Source: Isosphaera pallida ATCC 43644 (lineage in GTDB: Bacteria > Planctomycetota > Planctomycetia > Isosphaerales > Isosphaeraceae). From it: 64,000 nucleotides of DNA. The translations under genes and the position numbers were made by a program. The notes beneath the pieces are model-generated. The model was not told the origin of the DNA, searched no databases, and worked only from the letters and a program-made list of their open reading frames with translations. The stretch is from NCBI RefSeq assembly GCF_000186345.1, contig NC_014962.1:2294001-2358000 (forward strand), given 5' to 3'. Below, one piece after another: positions 28,401 through 35,931 of this stretch (the first letter of the stretch is position 1; each line of letters starts with the position of its first letter).

Positions 28401-28595
28401 TTTTGGATGCCCGCCCTCTTTCTTTTGGGGTTCGCCCGCGTCGCCACGATCGGGCTGATCGACGCGCACCTCGGCGAATTCCTTCAAACAACCGCCTTAT
28501 TGCTGCCCTGGATCTACGCGGTGCCCGCTTTGTTCAATCCCGGCGGTCTGTTGCATGACCGATTGCTCGGGGTCCAAATCGTTCCAAATGAGTGA
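25410..28595 (+). CDS. Ser/Thr protein kinase with tandem kinase-RDD and pseudokinase-RDD halves
   Basis: Protein of about 1061 aa. The first in-frame start is TTG 25410 (stop at 25401), needed to keep the N-terminal zinc ribbon (Cys14, Cys17, Cys34, Cys37: FDCHRC and FCPYCGG). Residues 173-435 are an active-looking Hanks-type kinase: ELGRGGMGIVYEA, VALKRL, HRDVKPSN, DFGLS and SSPEQV. Residues about 449-607 are an RDD membrane domain (RFLAFLIDL, several helices, TTPGKNCFGIRVV). Residues about 647-830 look like a second kinase (IGPYRIKGALAW, TVQLVDYALEEG) but lack the VAxK lysine, the HRD aspartate and the DFG motif. Residues about 920-1061 are a second RDD-like membrane region ending LLHDRLLGVQIVPNE. 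Both halves seem to come from one duplication. Likely membrane-anchored signalling; partners unknown. Confidence 0.9.
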   Translation: MNSRCHGHLVRFDCHRCRRSMGFNLDGASVTPSFCPYCGGPLIASGLIRSLEQIENDVETSWSPTAPDHPNQADGNRPIVAVVNLGAAAVHDPQLTVEFVRNPSANSGSPRLAQGRDPRGWDSEAPVEGVLPLDTGSNSLAFCPRIEQAALGLSSTSASGSLVHVSEAESTRLGGYRLIRELGRGGMGIVYEAEDLRTGRRVALKRLNGDVSPDDPAMARFRREGRLASAIEHPRCVFVLAAEEDHGRPYIVMELMPGTTLKDRVEREGPLGPEDAVEAMLDVLEGLRAAHRLGVIHRDVKPSNCFVESNGRVKVGDFGLSVPLNREGRVTRTNAFVGTPLYSSPEQVKREDLDERSDIYSAGATLFFLLTGRAPFEMEDAAAVVARIVSEDAPRLREIRPDLPRGLERIVARCLERTRERRFRDVGELRAHLLRYATARLATAPATPRFLAFLIDLSVPALLGLAFLITLPILSVVHPSMNFLVSRFTMLSDTTLWAGFLGLTAAWLILGESILGTTPGKNCFGIRVVSMNGAGTLPGTQVVTRVILFTVIALSPSLAVVALGGLGGLLDPILMFLALVPPQLLLWSRARRDRTFRGWHEILSGTRTVAPPSPRMTLARLKARISTRRETAPLLHPIPQEGLPDQIGPYRIKGALAWSEMRMILLGVDPNLQREVWVVCRRGTESPTTPPARRNLARSIRTRWLTAGLDGQLAWDAYLAPRGTPLNRLIAERTTLTWAEARHLLERLALEYQRASLEDTLPPEVSVNQVWILPDGTVQLVDYALEEGAAVLESPRTRHGPAVPSTHASPNDSAPSLRDHAATDSGILERNETRFLKFLGDVVRLALDGHLPNAAESSTQPLIASPDQGIKAAVPTHAHAMLERLPGAGSGRVAPYQKLNELVADLERTREAPTSSGRLQRGLLAWGFAALKTLLILVILNAWDQLGELGRLGLVLVPILWETWGRGGLLAGFLGARLVRSYNRPLSRRFALVRALAFWMPALFLLGFARVATIGLIDAHLGEFLQTTALLLPWIYAVPALFNPGGLLHDRLLGVQIVPNE

Positions 28596-28916
28596 AAAGG
28601 ACGCTCTAGACGGCACTCGAACCCGCCCTTGGACCCGTGGATTGGAGTGGGACACTCGAACTCGGTGGACCAATCATCCCGGGGCCGCTTGTCCAAAAGG
28701 TCGGAAACCAGGTCGCAACCACCGCCAAACCTAAGTGATTTCCTAGAAAAATCGTCCAATCCGCCCCGGACGGCTGGGCAAGATCTCTTCAAGGCGTGAC
28801 GGGTCTGATAGAATGGTCTGAGCCTGGTTCGCCCTTCCATCCCGACGCCCTGCGAGGCGGGCCGGGATCGTCGTTGATTCTTCTGTCCCCGAACCACCGC
28901 TCGGGAACCCAGTCTG
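28596..28916. other. Intergenic region
   Basis: About 320 bases between the kinase and the hibernation-factor gene. Nothing recognised. Confidence 0.35.
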
Positions 28917-29267
28917 ATGATTATCCAAGTCAATACCGACAACCACACCGACGGCGGCGCGCAACTGATCGACGAGGTCAAGTCGGTCGTCTCCGACGCC
29001 CTGGAACGCTTCGGCGAACGGATCACCCGCGTCGAAGTGCAAATCTCCGATGAGAACAGCCACAAAGGGGGCGACAACGACAAGCGGTGCGTCATGGAGG
29101 CGCGGTTGGCGGGTCATCAGCCGGTATCGGTGACGCATCGCGGCGCGACGGTCGATCAAGCCGTGGAAGGGGCGGCCCACAAGCTCCAGCAAATGCTCAC
29201 TAAGCTGCTGGATCGGCTCAACGACCCCAAGGGCCGCACCTCCTACGCGGGCGAACAGATGATCTGA
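28917..29267 (+). CDS. HPF/RaiA-family ribosome-associated protein
   Basis: Protein of 116 aa starting at ATG 28917 (MIIQVNTDNHTDGG). The beta-alpha-beta-beta-beta-alpha pattern of the ribosome hibernation factor family is visible: LIDEVKSVVSDALERFGERITRVEVQISDENS, then KRCVMEARLAGHQPVSVTH and a final helix VDQAVEGAAHKLQQMLTKLLDRL. It lacks the long C-terminal dimerisation domain of long HPF, so it is the short type. Members bind the 30S decoding region and inactivate ribosomes in starvation. A clear terminator follows, and no operon partner is adjacent. Confidence 0.85.
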   Translation: MIIQVNTDNHTDGGAQLIDEVKSVVSDALERFGERITRVEVQISDENSHKGGDNDKRCVMEARLAGHQPVSVTHRGATVDQAVEGAAHKLQQMLTKLLDRLNDPKGRTSYAGEQMI

Positions 29268-29341
29268 CCTCATTGCCTCGCCGCAGCCCACCGTCTTGAT
29301 CCGAACCTGCAAAATCCGACCGCCACCGATGACGGTCCAAG

Positions 29342-29390
29342 GACGAGCCGCACTCTCTCTTCCAAGGGAGCTGCGGCTCGTCGTGTTTCA
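29342..29390 (+). terminator. Intrinsic terminator between convergent genes
   Basis: GACGAGCCGCA (29342-29352) pairs with TGCGGCTCGTC (29372-29382); the 3' flank reads GTGTTTCATTTTCTT. It ends the hibernation-factor gene and faces the ELWxxDGT gene. Confidence 0.85.
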
Positions 29391-29412
29391 TTTTCTTCAC
29401 ATACTCAACTCC

Positions 29413-32400
29413 TCAGACTAGCTTGCGATTCGGCCTCGACACGGTCACATAAAACGAGTCCCTGCCGACCGCGCCGGAGTCGTCAATCGCGGTGATCACC
29501 ACCTCGTGACGTCCCGTCGGCAGCTTGGGCAGCCTCAGCAGAATGGTGCCATTGGGCCTCACCCCGCCTGGAACACTCAAAGGCTGGCCGTTGATCGTGG
29601 CCTCGATGGTTCGCAGCTCGCGGTTAGCAGCCTTGCCAACCCGAATCGCTTTGGTGGCGGTTTGACCGGGTCGCAAAACCAGGTCGGCTCCGGCTATCAC
29701 TCGGGGTTGGGGTACTGCCTTGGAACCAACCATGCCGGGGCGTGCATTCGTTCCCACGCGCGAACCACGGTCCACCACGCCGGAGGGCGGCTTGGGTGTC
29801 GGCGACGCCTCGGGACCCCGAGACCGCGAAGCTGGAACCCCCAAAACGCGCCGAACGATCGGCCGGGATTTCGGCGGGCCGGAACGGCCAGTTGAGGGAA
29901 CCGACGGACGCGACCCGCCCGCATTTGGTGGCGAGGAGGGAGTCGCCGTCGAGGATCCAATACCGCCACCATTTCTCCGAGTCCCGCCTTGAACCGCCGT
30001 GCGAACCGCCGCCGAATCGGCCAGCATTGGATCATTCATCATCTCTTCAGGGTTGGACTGATCGTTGAGGTCGGCGAGCATGATCGTGCCGCTCGCAGTG
30101 CCGTCGCTGACCCAGGGCTCCTCGCCGTGGCGATCATCCTGAGCGTGGAACACCACGCGGTCGCCCAGCGCAGTCAGGTCGCGGGGGTTGGACGAGTTGC
30201 CGCCGGGGTTGAGGTCGGCCACTTGCACCGCCACGCCGTCCTGAACCTTCCACAACTCGCGTCCGGTCGCGCCGTCGTCCTGCACGAAGAACAAGGTCGA
30301 ACCGACCCCTTCGAGTTCGCTTAGCCCATTCCACCCCCATCCCCATTCCGAGCCAGCGCTGGCAACCGGATTCTCGACCGGACGAGTGCCCGCGGCGGTG
30401 CCGTCGCTGATGTACAGAGTCGCGGGTCGATCTCCTTGGATCAGGACGAATCCCAAGCCACGCTCGCCTAGAGGGGTGATCTCGGTCAAAGAGGTCCAGC
30501 CGCTCGAATCACCCCAACGAGGCGCTTCGGCCTGGAACAGCCTCTCAGCGCGACCGCCTTCGACCTTCCAAAGCTCGACCCGCGTTCCATCGAATTCTCG
30601 CACAACGATCAGAGCGTCGCCCACGACGCGGGTCTCGCCGATCCAACCGCCGTCTCCCAGTCTGACTGGAACCGCCCGCCCCTGGGACCATTGCCAAAGC
30701 GTCGGACCAACCTGGGGATTCGAAGTCACCAGGAAGAGCGATCCGCCCGCCGCGAGCACGCGGTCGATCGATCGAGATATCTCGACGGGCAACCCGGTCG
30801 GGAGTGGTTCGAGCCTCTGGCCGTCGGTGAACCAGACCTGTTGAGTGCCCGACTCATCGGGAGCGAAAACCACCGCGCCACCATTCCAGGGAGTGAGGTT
30901 ACTGACAGATCCGAACGTCGGCATCACTGCAATCGAAGCGTCCTCTTGGATCACCGCCATTCGCGCAGAGGACGCCGCCGTGCCAAACGCGCGGGTTGCC
31001 GCGTTGAGAGGGGTCTTCATTCGCTCCGACACGGCGGTTCGGGCGAGTTGGGAATCCGCAGCGGGTTCGGCTATTGGCCTGGGCAGGAAGACCGGCGTTC
31101 CGTCAGTTCGGAACGAGTGCAGCGACCGGGTTCCCTCGGCGGTGCCGTCCGTTGTCCAAAGCTCGACCCGCTCGCCGCCTCGATCGACCAGGAACACCGC
31201 GCCTCCAGCCGTCGGAGTCAATTCGCGGGTCTGGACGAACATTCCCTCTTGTTCGGATGGAAAGGATTGGATGAGCGCGGTTCGACCGTTGGCCTGGCCG
31301 TCGCTGCGCCAAAGGTCTACCGCGCCCTGGGAATTGCGGGTCAGGAAGAGGATGTCGCCGGTGGCCCCCAACGGCACGATATTGAACGGGTCGGACCCAG
31401 CCGGTCCAGGCTGGAGATCGGCGACCCGCCGGGTTCCGCCTGGCGTGCCGTCGGTGCGGTAAAGTTCCCGACCGGTCTCGGGATGGTAAGCGGTGAAATA
31501 AGCGTTGTTCCCGACCACAGTGAAGCCGGATGGCATCGAGGTCGGCACCCCCGAGTGGTCGAACTGAGCCACGATTCGAGTCGTGTCGCCCTCGAACGCC
31601 ACCAGCGCGACATGGTGAGGATGCCGGGTCGTGGTCAGGGTCATCAAGGGACCGTCCGGCGTAAGACGCCATGCCTTTTCGGCGTCGAACCATTGTCCCG
31701 GCTCAACGCGGGCGAGCGATTGGATCGCCCATCCGGTCGGCTCCGCAGTCGAAGCGGTCACAACGAGCAGGTGGGCCAAGTCGTCTCGTCCCCGAGCAAC
31801 CACCCGCAACCCGTTGGTGTCGGGGTCACGGACCAAGCGTTCTAGACGGAACTCGCCTCCTAGCACCGTTCCGAGATCCAACGTGGTTGCGGTCGCCTGG
31901 GCGTCGTCCGAAACAATCACGAGACGATCGGACGTGGCACCGTGGATCACTACCCCCAGACCATTGGCGAACCCGACGACCGCGCCGGGATGATCCTCGC
32001 CGCTCAACCCCAGACGCTGGCCGCCGATCACGTCCAAACGATCCGAACCAGGTGGGGCCGTCATCAAACAGACTCCGTCGGCCCCTGAAACCGTCAGCGT
32101 CACCCGGCCACCAAACACATCGACATTCGTGATCCATTCCGATGGTTCAAGCCGGATCAGAGGGCGGGTGGAGTCGCGGTCGCCTCGACTGGTCCACAGT
32201 TCCAGACGTCCCTCGTGAGTTTGCATGGTGGTGAAGACCACCGAGCCGTCGCCACGATCGCGCGCTTCGATCACCTGAGTGTTCGCGTCAAAGTTCGTCA
32301 GCGCGACGGGCGAGCCACCCTCACGCAGCAGCGCCAGAAGGTTGGCGTCGTCGCCTTGTGGTCGGGCGGAACTAATCCAGAGGAGGCGATCCCCCAGTGC

Positions 32401-33099
32401 TATGAGGTTGCGCGGGGCTTGATGGGTACTGGTCGTGATCGGAAGCGGGATGGTGCCGGCCTCGGAGCCGTCGCTGACCCAGATGGTTGGGCCGTTCCGC
32501 GACGCGCGGGCGACAAACGCCAGACGGTCGCCCCAGGCGATGGCCTCAGTGGGGTCCGAACCGTTCGAGCCGGGGACCAAATCGCGGACCCTGCGGATCT
32601 GATTCGACTCGATCACCCAAAGTTCGCGGCCGGTCGATCCGTCGTCGGCGCTGAAAAACAGACGATCGCCGACTTGAACAAAACCGCCGGGCCGGGAATC
32701 GTTGGCGTGAGGATTGATGTCCAACGCGCGCTGGGTTCCCCCCGAGGTGCCGTCGCTGGACCAAAGTTCGATACCCGACGTGGGGTCGCCCGCGGCGAAC
32801 CAAAGACGCCCATCATGGACCGCAATCTCGGACATCGGACCCAAACCGGGATTGGGGTAAACCGAGATCCGTTCTACGTCGGCGGCCAAGCCTGCTAGCG
32901 AGGGAGTTGTGGACAGAAGGAGACGGGATTCCAGGCTTTCCAACCTCATCGCGCTCGAGCGTGAGCGACGATGGGTCGCTTCGCGCAATCTTCCCGCGCG
33001 GTTGCGGCAACGCGAGGCCGCTGCCCCAGCACGCCGAGACGCAAGTGCGATGTCGTGGGTGGAGTCCGTCGAGGACTCGATGGATTGATCGGCCGCCAT
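29413..33099 (-). CDS. Giant ELWxxDGT-repeat surface protein with LEPR-type N-terminus
   Basis: Protein of 1228 aa. ATG 33099 has AAGGAAGG upstream. A basic N-terminus leads into MRLESLESRLLLS (about residues 51-63), the LEPR-XLL-type motif found before the mature part of many planctomycete surface proteins. Residues about 75-1020 are built of ELWxxDGT-type repeats, for example ELWSSDGTSGGT, ELYRTDGTPGGTRRV, VELWTTDGTAEGTR and EPWVSDGTASGT, alternating with VGDRLFFSADDG strands, which suggests one or more beta-propellers. After a Pro/Ser/Arg-rich linker (about 1035-1130) a final domain of about 95 residues (LRPGQTATKAIRVGKAANRE to SFYVTVSRPNRKLV) looks Ig-like. Probably exported and cell-surface; ligand unknown. 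The gene stands alone between a terminator and a FecR/HEAT-like gene. Confidence 0.88.
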   Translation of the reverse strand: MAADQSIESSTDSTHDIALASRRAGAAASRCRNRAGRLREATHRRSRSSAMRLESLESRLLLSTTPSLAGLAADVERISVYPNPGLGPMSEIAVHDGRLWFAAGDPTSGIELWSSDGTSGGTQRALDINPHANDSRPGGFVQVGDRLFFSADDGSTGRELWVIESNQIRRVRDLVPGSNGSDPTEAIAWGDRLAFVARASRNGPTIWVSDGSEAGTIPLPITTSTHQAPRNLIALGDRLLWISSARPQGDDANLLALLREGGSPVALTNFDANTQVIEARDRGDGSVVFTTMQTHEGRLELWTSRGDRDSTRPLIRLEPSEWITNVDVFGGRVTLTVSGADGVCLMTAPPGSDRLDVIGGQRLGLSGEDHPGAVVGFANGLGVVIHGATSDRLVIVSDDAQATATTLDLGTVLGGEFRLERLVRDPDTNGLRVVARGRDDLAHLLVVTASTAEPTGWAIQSLARVEPGQWFDAEKAWRLTPDGPLMTLTTTRHPHHVALVAFEGDTTRIVAQFDHSGVPTSMPSGFTVVGNNAYFTAYHPETGRELYRTDGTPGGTRRVADLQPGPAGSDPFNIVPLGATGDILFLTRNSQGAVDLWRSDGQANGRTALIQSFPSEQEGMFVQTRELTPTAGGAVFLVDRGGERVELWTTDGTAEGTRSLHSFRTDGTPVFLPRPIAEPAADSQLARTAVSERMKTPLNAATRAFGTAASSARMAVIQEDASIAVMPTFGSVSNLTPWNGGAVVFAPDESGTQQVWFTDGQRLEPLPTGLPVEISRSIDRVLAAGGSLFLVTSNPQVGPTLWQWSQGRAVPVRLGDGGWIGETRVVGDALIVVREFDGTRVELWKVEGGRAERLFQAEAPRWGDSSGWTSLTEITPLGERGLGFVLIQGDRPATLYISDGTAAGTRPVENPVASAGSEWGWGWNGLSELEGVGSTLFFVQDDGATGRELWKVQDGVAVQVADLNPGGNSSNPRDLTALGDRVVFHAQDDRHGEEPWVSDGTASGTIMLADLNDQSNPEEMMNDPMLADSAAVRTAVQGGTRRNGGGIGSSTATPSSPPNAGGSRPSVPSTGRSGPPKSRPIVRRVLGVPASRSRGPEASPTPKPPSGVVDRGSRVGTNARPGMVGSKAVPQPRVIAGADLVLRPGQTATKAIRVGKAANRELRTIEATINGQPLSVPGGVRPNGTILLRLPKLPTGRHEVVITAIDDSGAVGRDSFYVTVSRPNRKLV

Positions 33100-33610
33100 G
33101 CCGTACCCCTTCCTTGATCTTCGGCGTCAGGATGATTTGCCGGCGGGCTCGCAAACCTGCGAACCACGCCGCTTATGAACATCAAGAGTCCGGTGTCATC
33201 GGACATGGGTAGGTTCTCCCATAACCTAGCTCTCTTTTTCGACTTGCGAATCACGAGGGGCCTGGTGTCGTGGGAGGAACCATCTTGACTTTAGGAACCG
33301 ACACGCAAGCGTGGCACGATCACGCCGCGGGGTCAAGACGAGTCGGCATCGGTCGCGTTTGTAATTCTCACGGCCGACGCATTCCGACCAGCCTTTGCGC
33401 CATCCATCCACTGGAGGAAGACACAACTGTTCAACCTTAACCTTGAAACGACTAGGACGGAGCTGACACCTGGTTGACGTATCGGATTTGGCTCGATTGA
33501 CAATCACGCCAGGAGGATCAGCTCGTTGGAAATGATTCAACATACTGAAACATCGCGCGGATTGGAAGCGACTGGAGGATCGAACCTGATCTGGTCGCGA
33601 CGTGTTGAGG
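33100..33610. other. Intergenic region with promoter-proximal motif
   Basis: About 510 bases upstream of the ELWxxDGT gene. It contains, about 124 nt before the start, a GAGCTAGGTT element with a GGTT/AACC inverted repeat that recurs upstream of the gene starting at 37926. No gene seen. Confidence 0.45.
33210..33231 (-). promoter_or_regulatory. GAGCTAGGTT...AACC element upstream of ELWxxDGT gene
   Basis: Read on the minus strand: GAGCTAGGTTATGGGAGAAC followed by CTACC. A GGTT/AACC inverted repeat with a 7-nt centre is embedded. Nearly the same element lies upstream of the LEPR-motif gene at 37926 (positions 38020-38038). Confidence 0.45.
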
Positions 33611-35632
33611 TCAACGCTGATTGATCAGCGCTCGCCACTGGACAATCGCCCGATCGCTGGGGTTGTCCGGTTCGTATCCCATCGCGTCGCGCTGAAAGAC
33701 GCTCATGAGGACATCAAGCGCCAGCTCCCGAAGACCCAGGGGTTGGGTGGGTGCCAGTCCCTCGACGGCGGCGTTTAAGAACGCAACACGTTCACGAGGG
33801 GCGGCGGGGATACTGCCGTCGAGCAACCGAACCATCAGGTCGGTTTGATCGGCGAAACGGGAGCGGAGTTCCTCGATGATCCGATGACGGCGCTCCAGGG
33901 ACCGTGCCATGAGGCGTCGCAGGGTGATGATCGCTTCGCGGCGTTCTAGAGGATCGTCGGGCTTGTCGAGGGTCTCGACGACCAAATCATCCAGGCCGAC
34001 CAAGCCCAGGTTGTGAACCGCCGCGGCTCGAAGAGGGGGCGAGGGGTCGTCCAGGGCAACCACGAGGGAGCGCGTCAGGTCGTTGGGATCAACGAGGATG
34101 ACCAGACGGGCCACGAGTTCCCGATCGGCCGGTTCCAGCTGGGTCTGGGAGACCCATCCGGCCACCGGCTCCTCGAGTGGGGACAAGGTGGGCGAACCGG
34201 TGGTCAAACGTCCCACCGGGTTAGACATCGGGGAGAGGGTTTCAATCTTGCCGGGGGCAGTGGTCACTTCAACCTCGCCTTCGGCTACCGAGATCACCGC
34301 GGCGACGGCCCCCAGTCCCAAACGCTCGATCCCCACCACCGAACCGGGGGCGAGGGACAGCTTGAGAGTCAACCCTTGCAGGTCAATCTCGAAGGAGCGA
34401 ACCGGGGCGGGTCCAACCAGCGCGAGCCGTCCATCGTTCAGTTTGAGGCGAACCAGTGTGGGATTGACAGTGACGACCGACCATTCGGCCCCCCCCCAAA
34501 CCCTCACCTCGACACCGGAGAGATCCAAACGTTGGATCGAAGGTTCGAGACTGATGTGGGTGACGTTGGGAACCAATAGGGAGTTGGCCGCGATTGGTTC
34601 CAGACGATTGGGCGCGAGTCGCCGAAACACGAACCCAGTCGATTCGACCAGCCGCAAACCGCCGACCGCGGGACGATTCCCCCCCAATAGCTTGGGGGTA
34701 TCCGCTTCCTTCGCGTCGATCGGATCGGCTTTCGGCTCACCAGAGGCGGCTTGAGGTTCTTCGGTGGCGGCCACCGCGGGGGGAGACACGGCGGCGGGAT
34801 CCATTGGAGTCGTTGGAGTCGTTGGAGTCGAAGGCTTCTCAGGGGTCCGTGCCTTGGCGTCCGCGGGGAGACGAACACCGCCTCCCTCGCCACTTCCCAT
34901 CGGTGCCGCAACTGGGAAGGCTCGACTGCCATCGGCGTTGCGCACGATGCCGTCGCCCCGCGCGACGTTGTCCAACCCTGCTGCGGCCAAATTCGGCGCG
35001 GTGGGCGGAGCCATCAACATCGCCACCGAACGCAGCGACTCGCGTTGGGCAATGAGGATCATGCCAGCCAACGCCAACAATCCACCCACTCCCACCAGAA
35101 TCGGATTCCAGCGTGACCCCGCGGCACCGGCATTTTCCTCCGCGATCACCTCAAGGTCGGCGTCCGCCTCCTCCTGGTCGCGACGCGGAAGACGCTCAAC
35201 CACCACCCCGGTGTCGGTCGGGGTGCGGGTGGCCCCGCCGCGGGGTGTGTCCTGTCCCTTGATGAGCAGATCGAGCCGATACTTGGCGTCAGCCGGCACC
35301 TTGGCCTTCTGACCTACCAAACTCATGATCTGATGAACACTGGCGATCTCAGCAAGCAGCACGTCGGAGGCCAAACACTTGCGTTCAAACTCGACCACCG
35401 CCTCGGGCGACAGTTCATTCTCCAGGTACATCGCTACCAGGTTGGGGTCAACTCCTTGAGGACCGTCATCCTCCGGCACGGTCAACCGACGCATGCGGGT
35501 GACTTTTTTGATGCGCTCGGCAAGCTCCTTGACTGAGGGATTGGACCGCACTTGTTGGGAGATGGTCACGGTGTCGGCCGGCGAAAGCATATCGTCAAGC
35601 CAACCCAGCAGAGATCGCAACGTCAGTTTCAT
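33611..35632 (-). CDS. Membrane protein with anti-sigma-like N-terminus, FecR-like and HEAT-like regions
   Basis: Protein of 673 aa from ATG 35632 (MKLTLRSLLGWLDDMLSPAD); the longer frame to 35821 is rejected as low complexity. Residues 1-120 are helical and include VAMYLENELSPEAVVEFERKCLAS, the pattern seen at the start of planctomycete anti-sigma/zinc-finger-like proteins, but without a His-Cys zinc motif. One transmembrane helix lies at about 175-195 (ILVGVGGLLALAGMILIA). Residues about 355-450 have a FecR-like beta pattern (VEVRVWGGAEWSVV, VISVAEGEVEV). Residues about 530-600 resemble HEAT repeats (DDPSPPLRAAAVHNLGLVGL). It looks like a membrane-bound regulator with a large periplasmic domain. 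No sigma factor gene is adjacent. Function unproven. Confidence 0.75.
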   Translation of the reverse strand: MKLTLRSLLGWLDDMLSPADTVTISQQVRSNPSVKELAERIKKVTRMRRLTVPEDDGPQGVDPNLVAMYLENELSPEAVVEFERKCLASDVLLAEIASVHQIMSLVGQKAKVPADAKYRLDLLIKGQDTPRGGATRTPTDTGVVVERLPRRDQEEADADLEVIAEENAGAAGSRWNPILVGVGGLLALAGMILIAQRESLRSVAMLMAPPTAPNLAAAGLDNVARGDGIVRNADGSRAFPVAAPMGSGEGGGVRLPADAKARTPEKPSTPTTPTTPMDPAAVSPPAVAATEEPQAASGEPKADPIDAKEADTPKLLGGNRPAVGGLRLVESTGFVFRRLAPNRLEPIAANSLLVPNVTHISLEPSIQRLDLSGVEVRVWGGAEWSVVTVNPTLVRLKLNDGRLALVGPAPVRSFEIDLQGLTLKLSLAPGSVVGIERLGLGAVAAVISVAEGEVEVTTAPGKIETLSPMSNPVGRLTTGSPTLSPLEEPVAGWVSQTQLEPADRELVARLVILVDPNDLTRSLVVALDDPSPPLRAAAVHNLGLVGLDDLVVETLDKPDDPLERREAIITLRRLMARSLERRHRIIEELRSRFADQTDLMVRLLDGSIPAAPRERVAFLNAAVEGLAPTQPLGLRELALDVLMSVFQRDAMGYEPDNPSDRAIVQWRALINQR

Positions 35633-35931
35633 CGGAGCGGGACTCGGGGTAAGAAGCCGGTTGACCATCCGCGACGCCGCGTCACGTCGCGCCATCCCAC
35701 CTGGTCGAACGCAGGATTCCTGCCGACGGGTTGCGGCCACGGGAACGAGCTCGCTCGGCGATGGTGCGTGATTTGCATGACGTTCGAAGGTCGAACCGGA
35801 TCGGGATAGGAACCGAGACATTCACCACGTTCATCAATAATGGTGTCCCGACGGGTCCCGATCCGGTCACGCGGCTCTAAAAAATCCTCGGGACGCTCCC
35901 GTTCCAACCGCGATCTTCGTCAATGTCGAGC

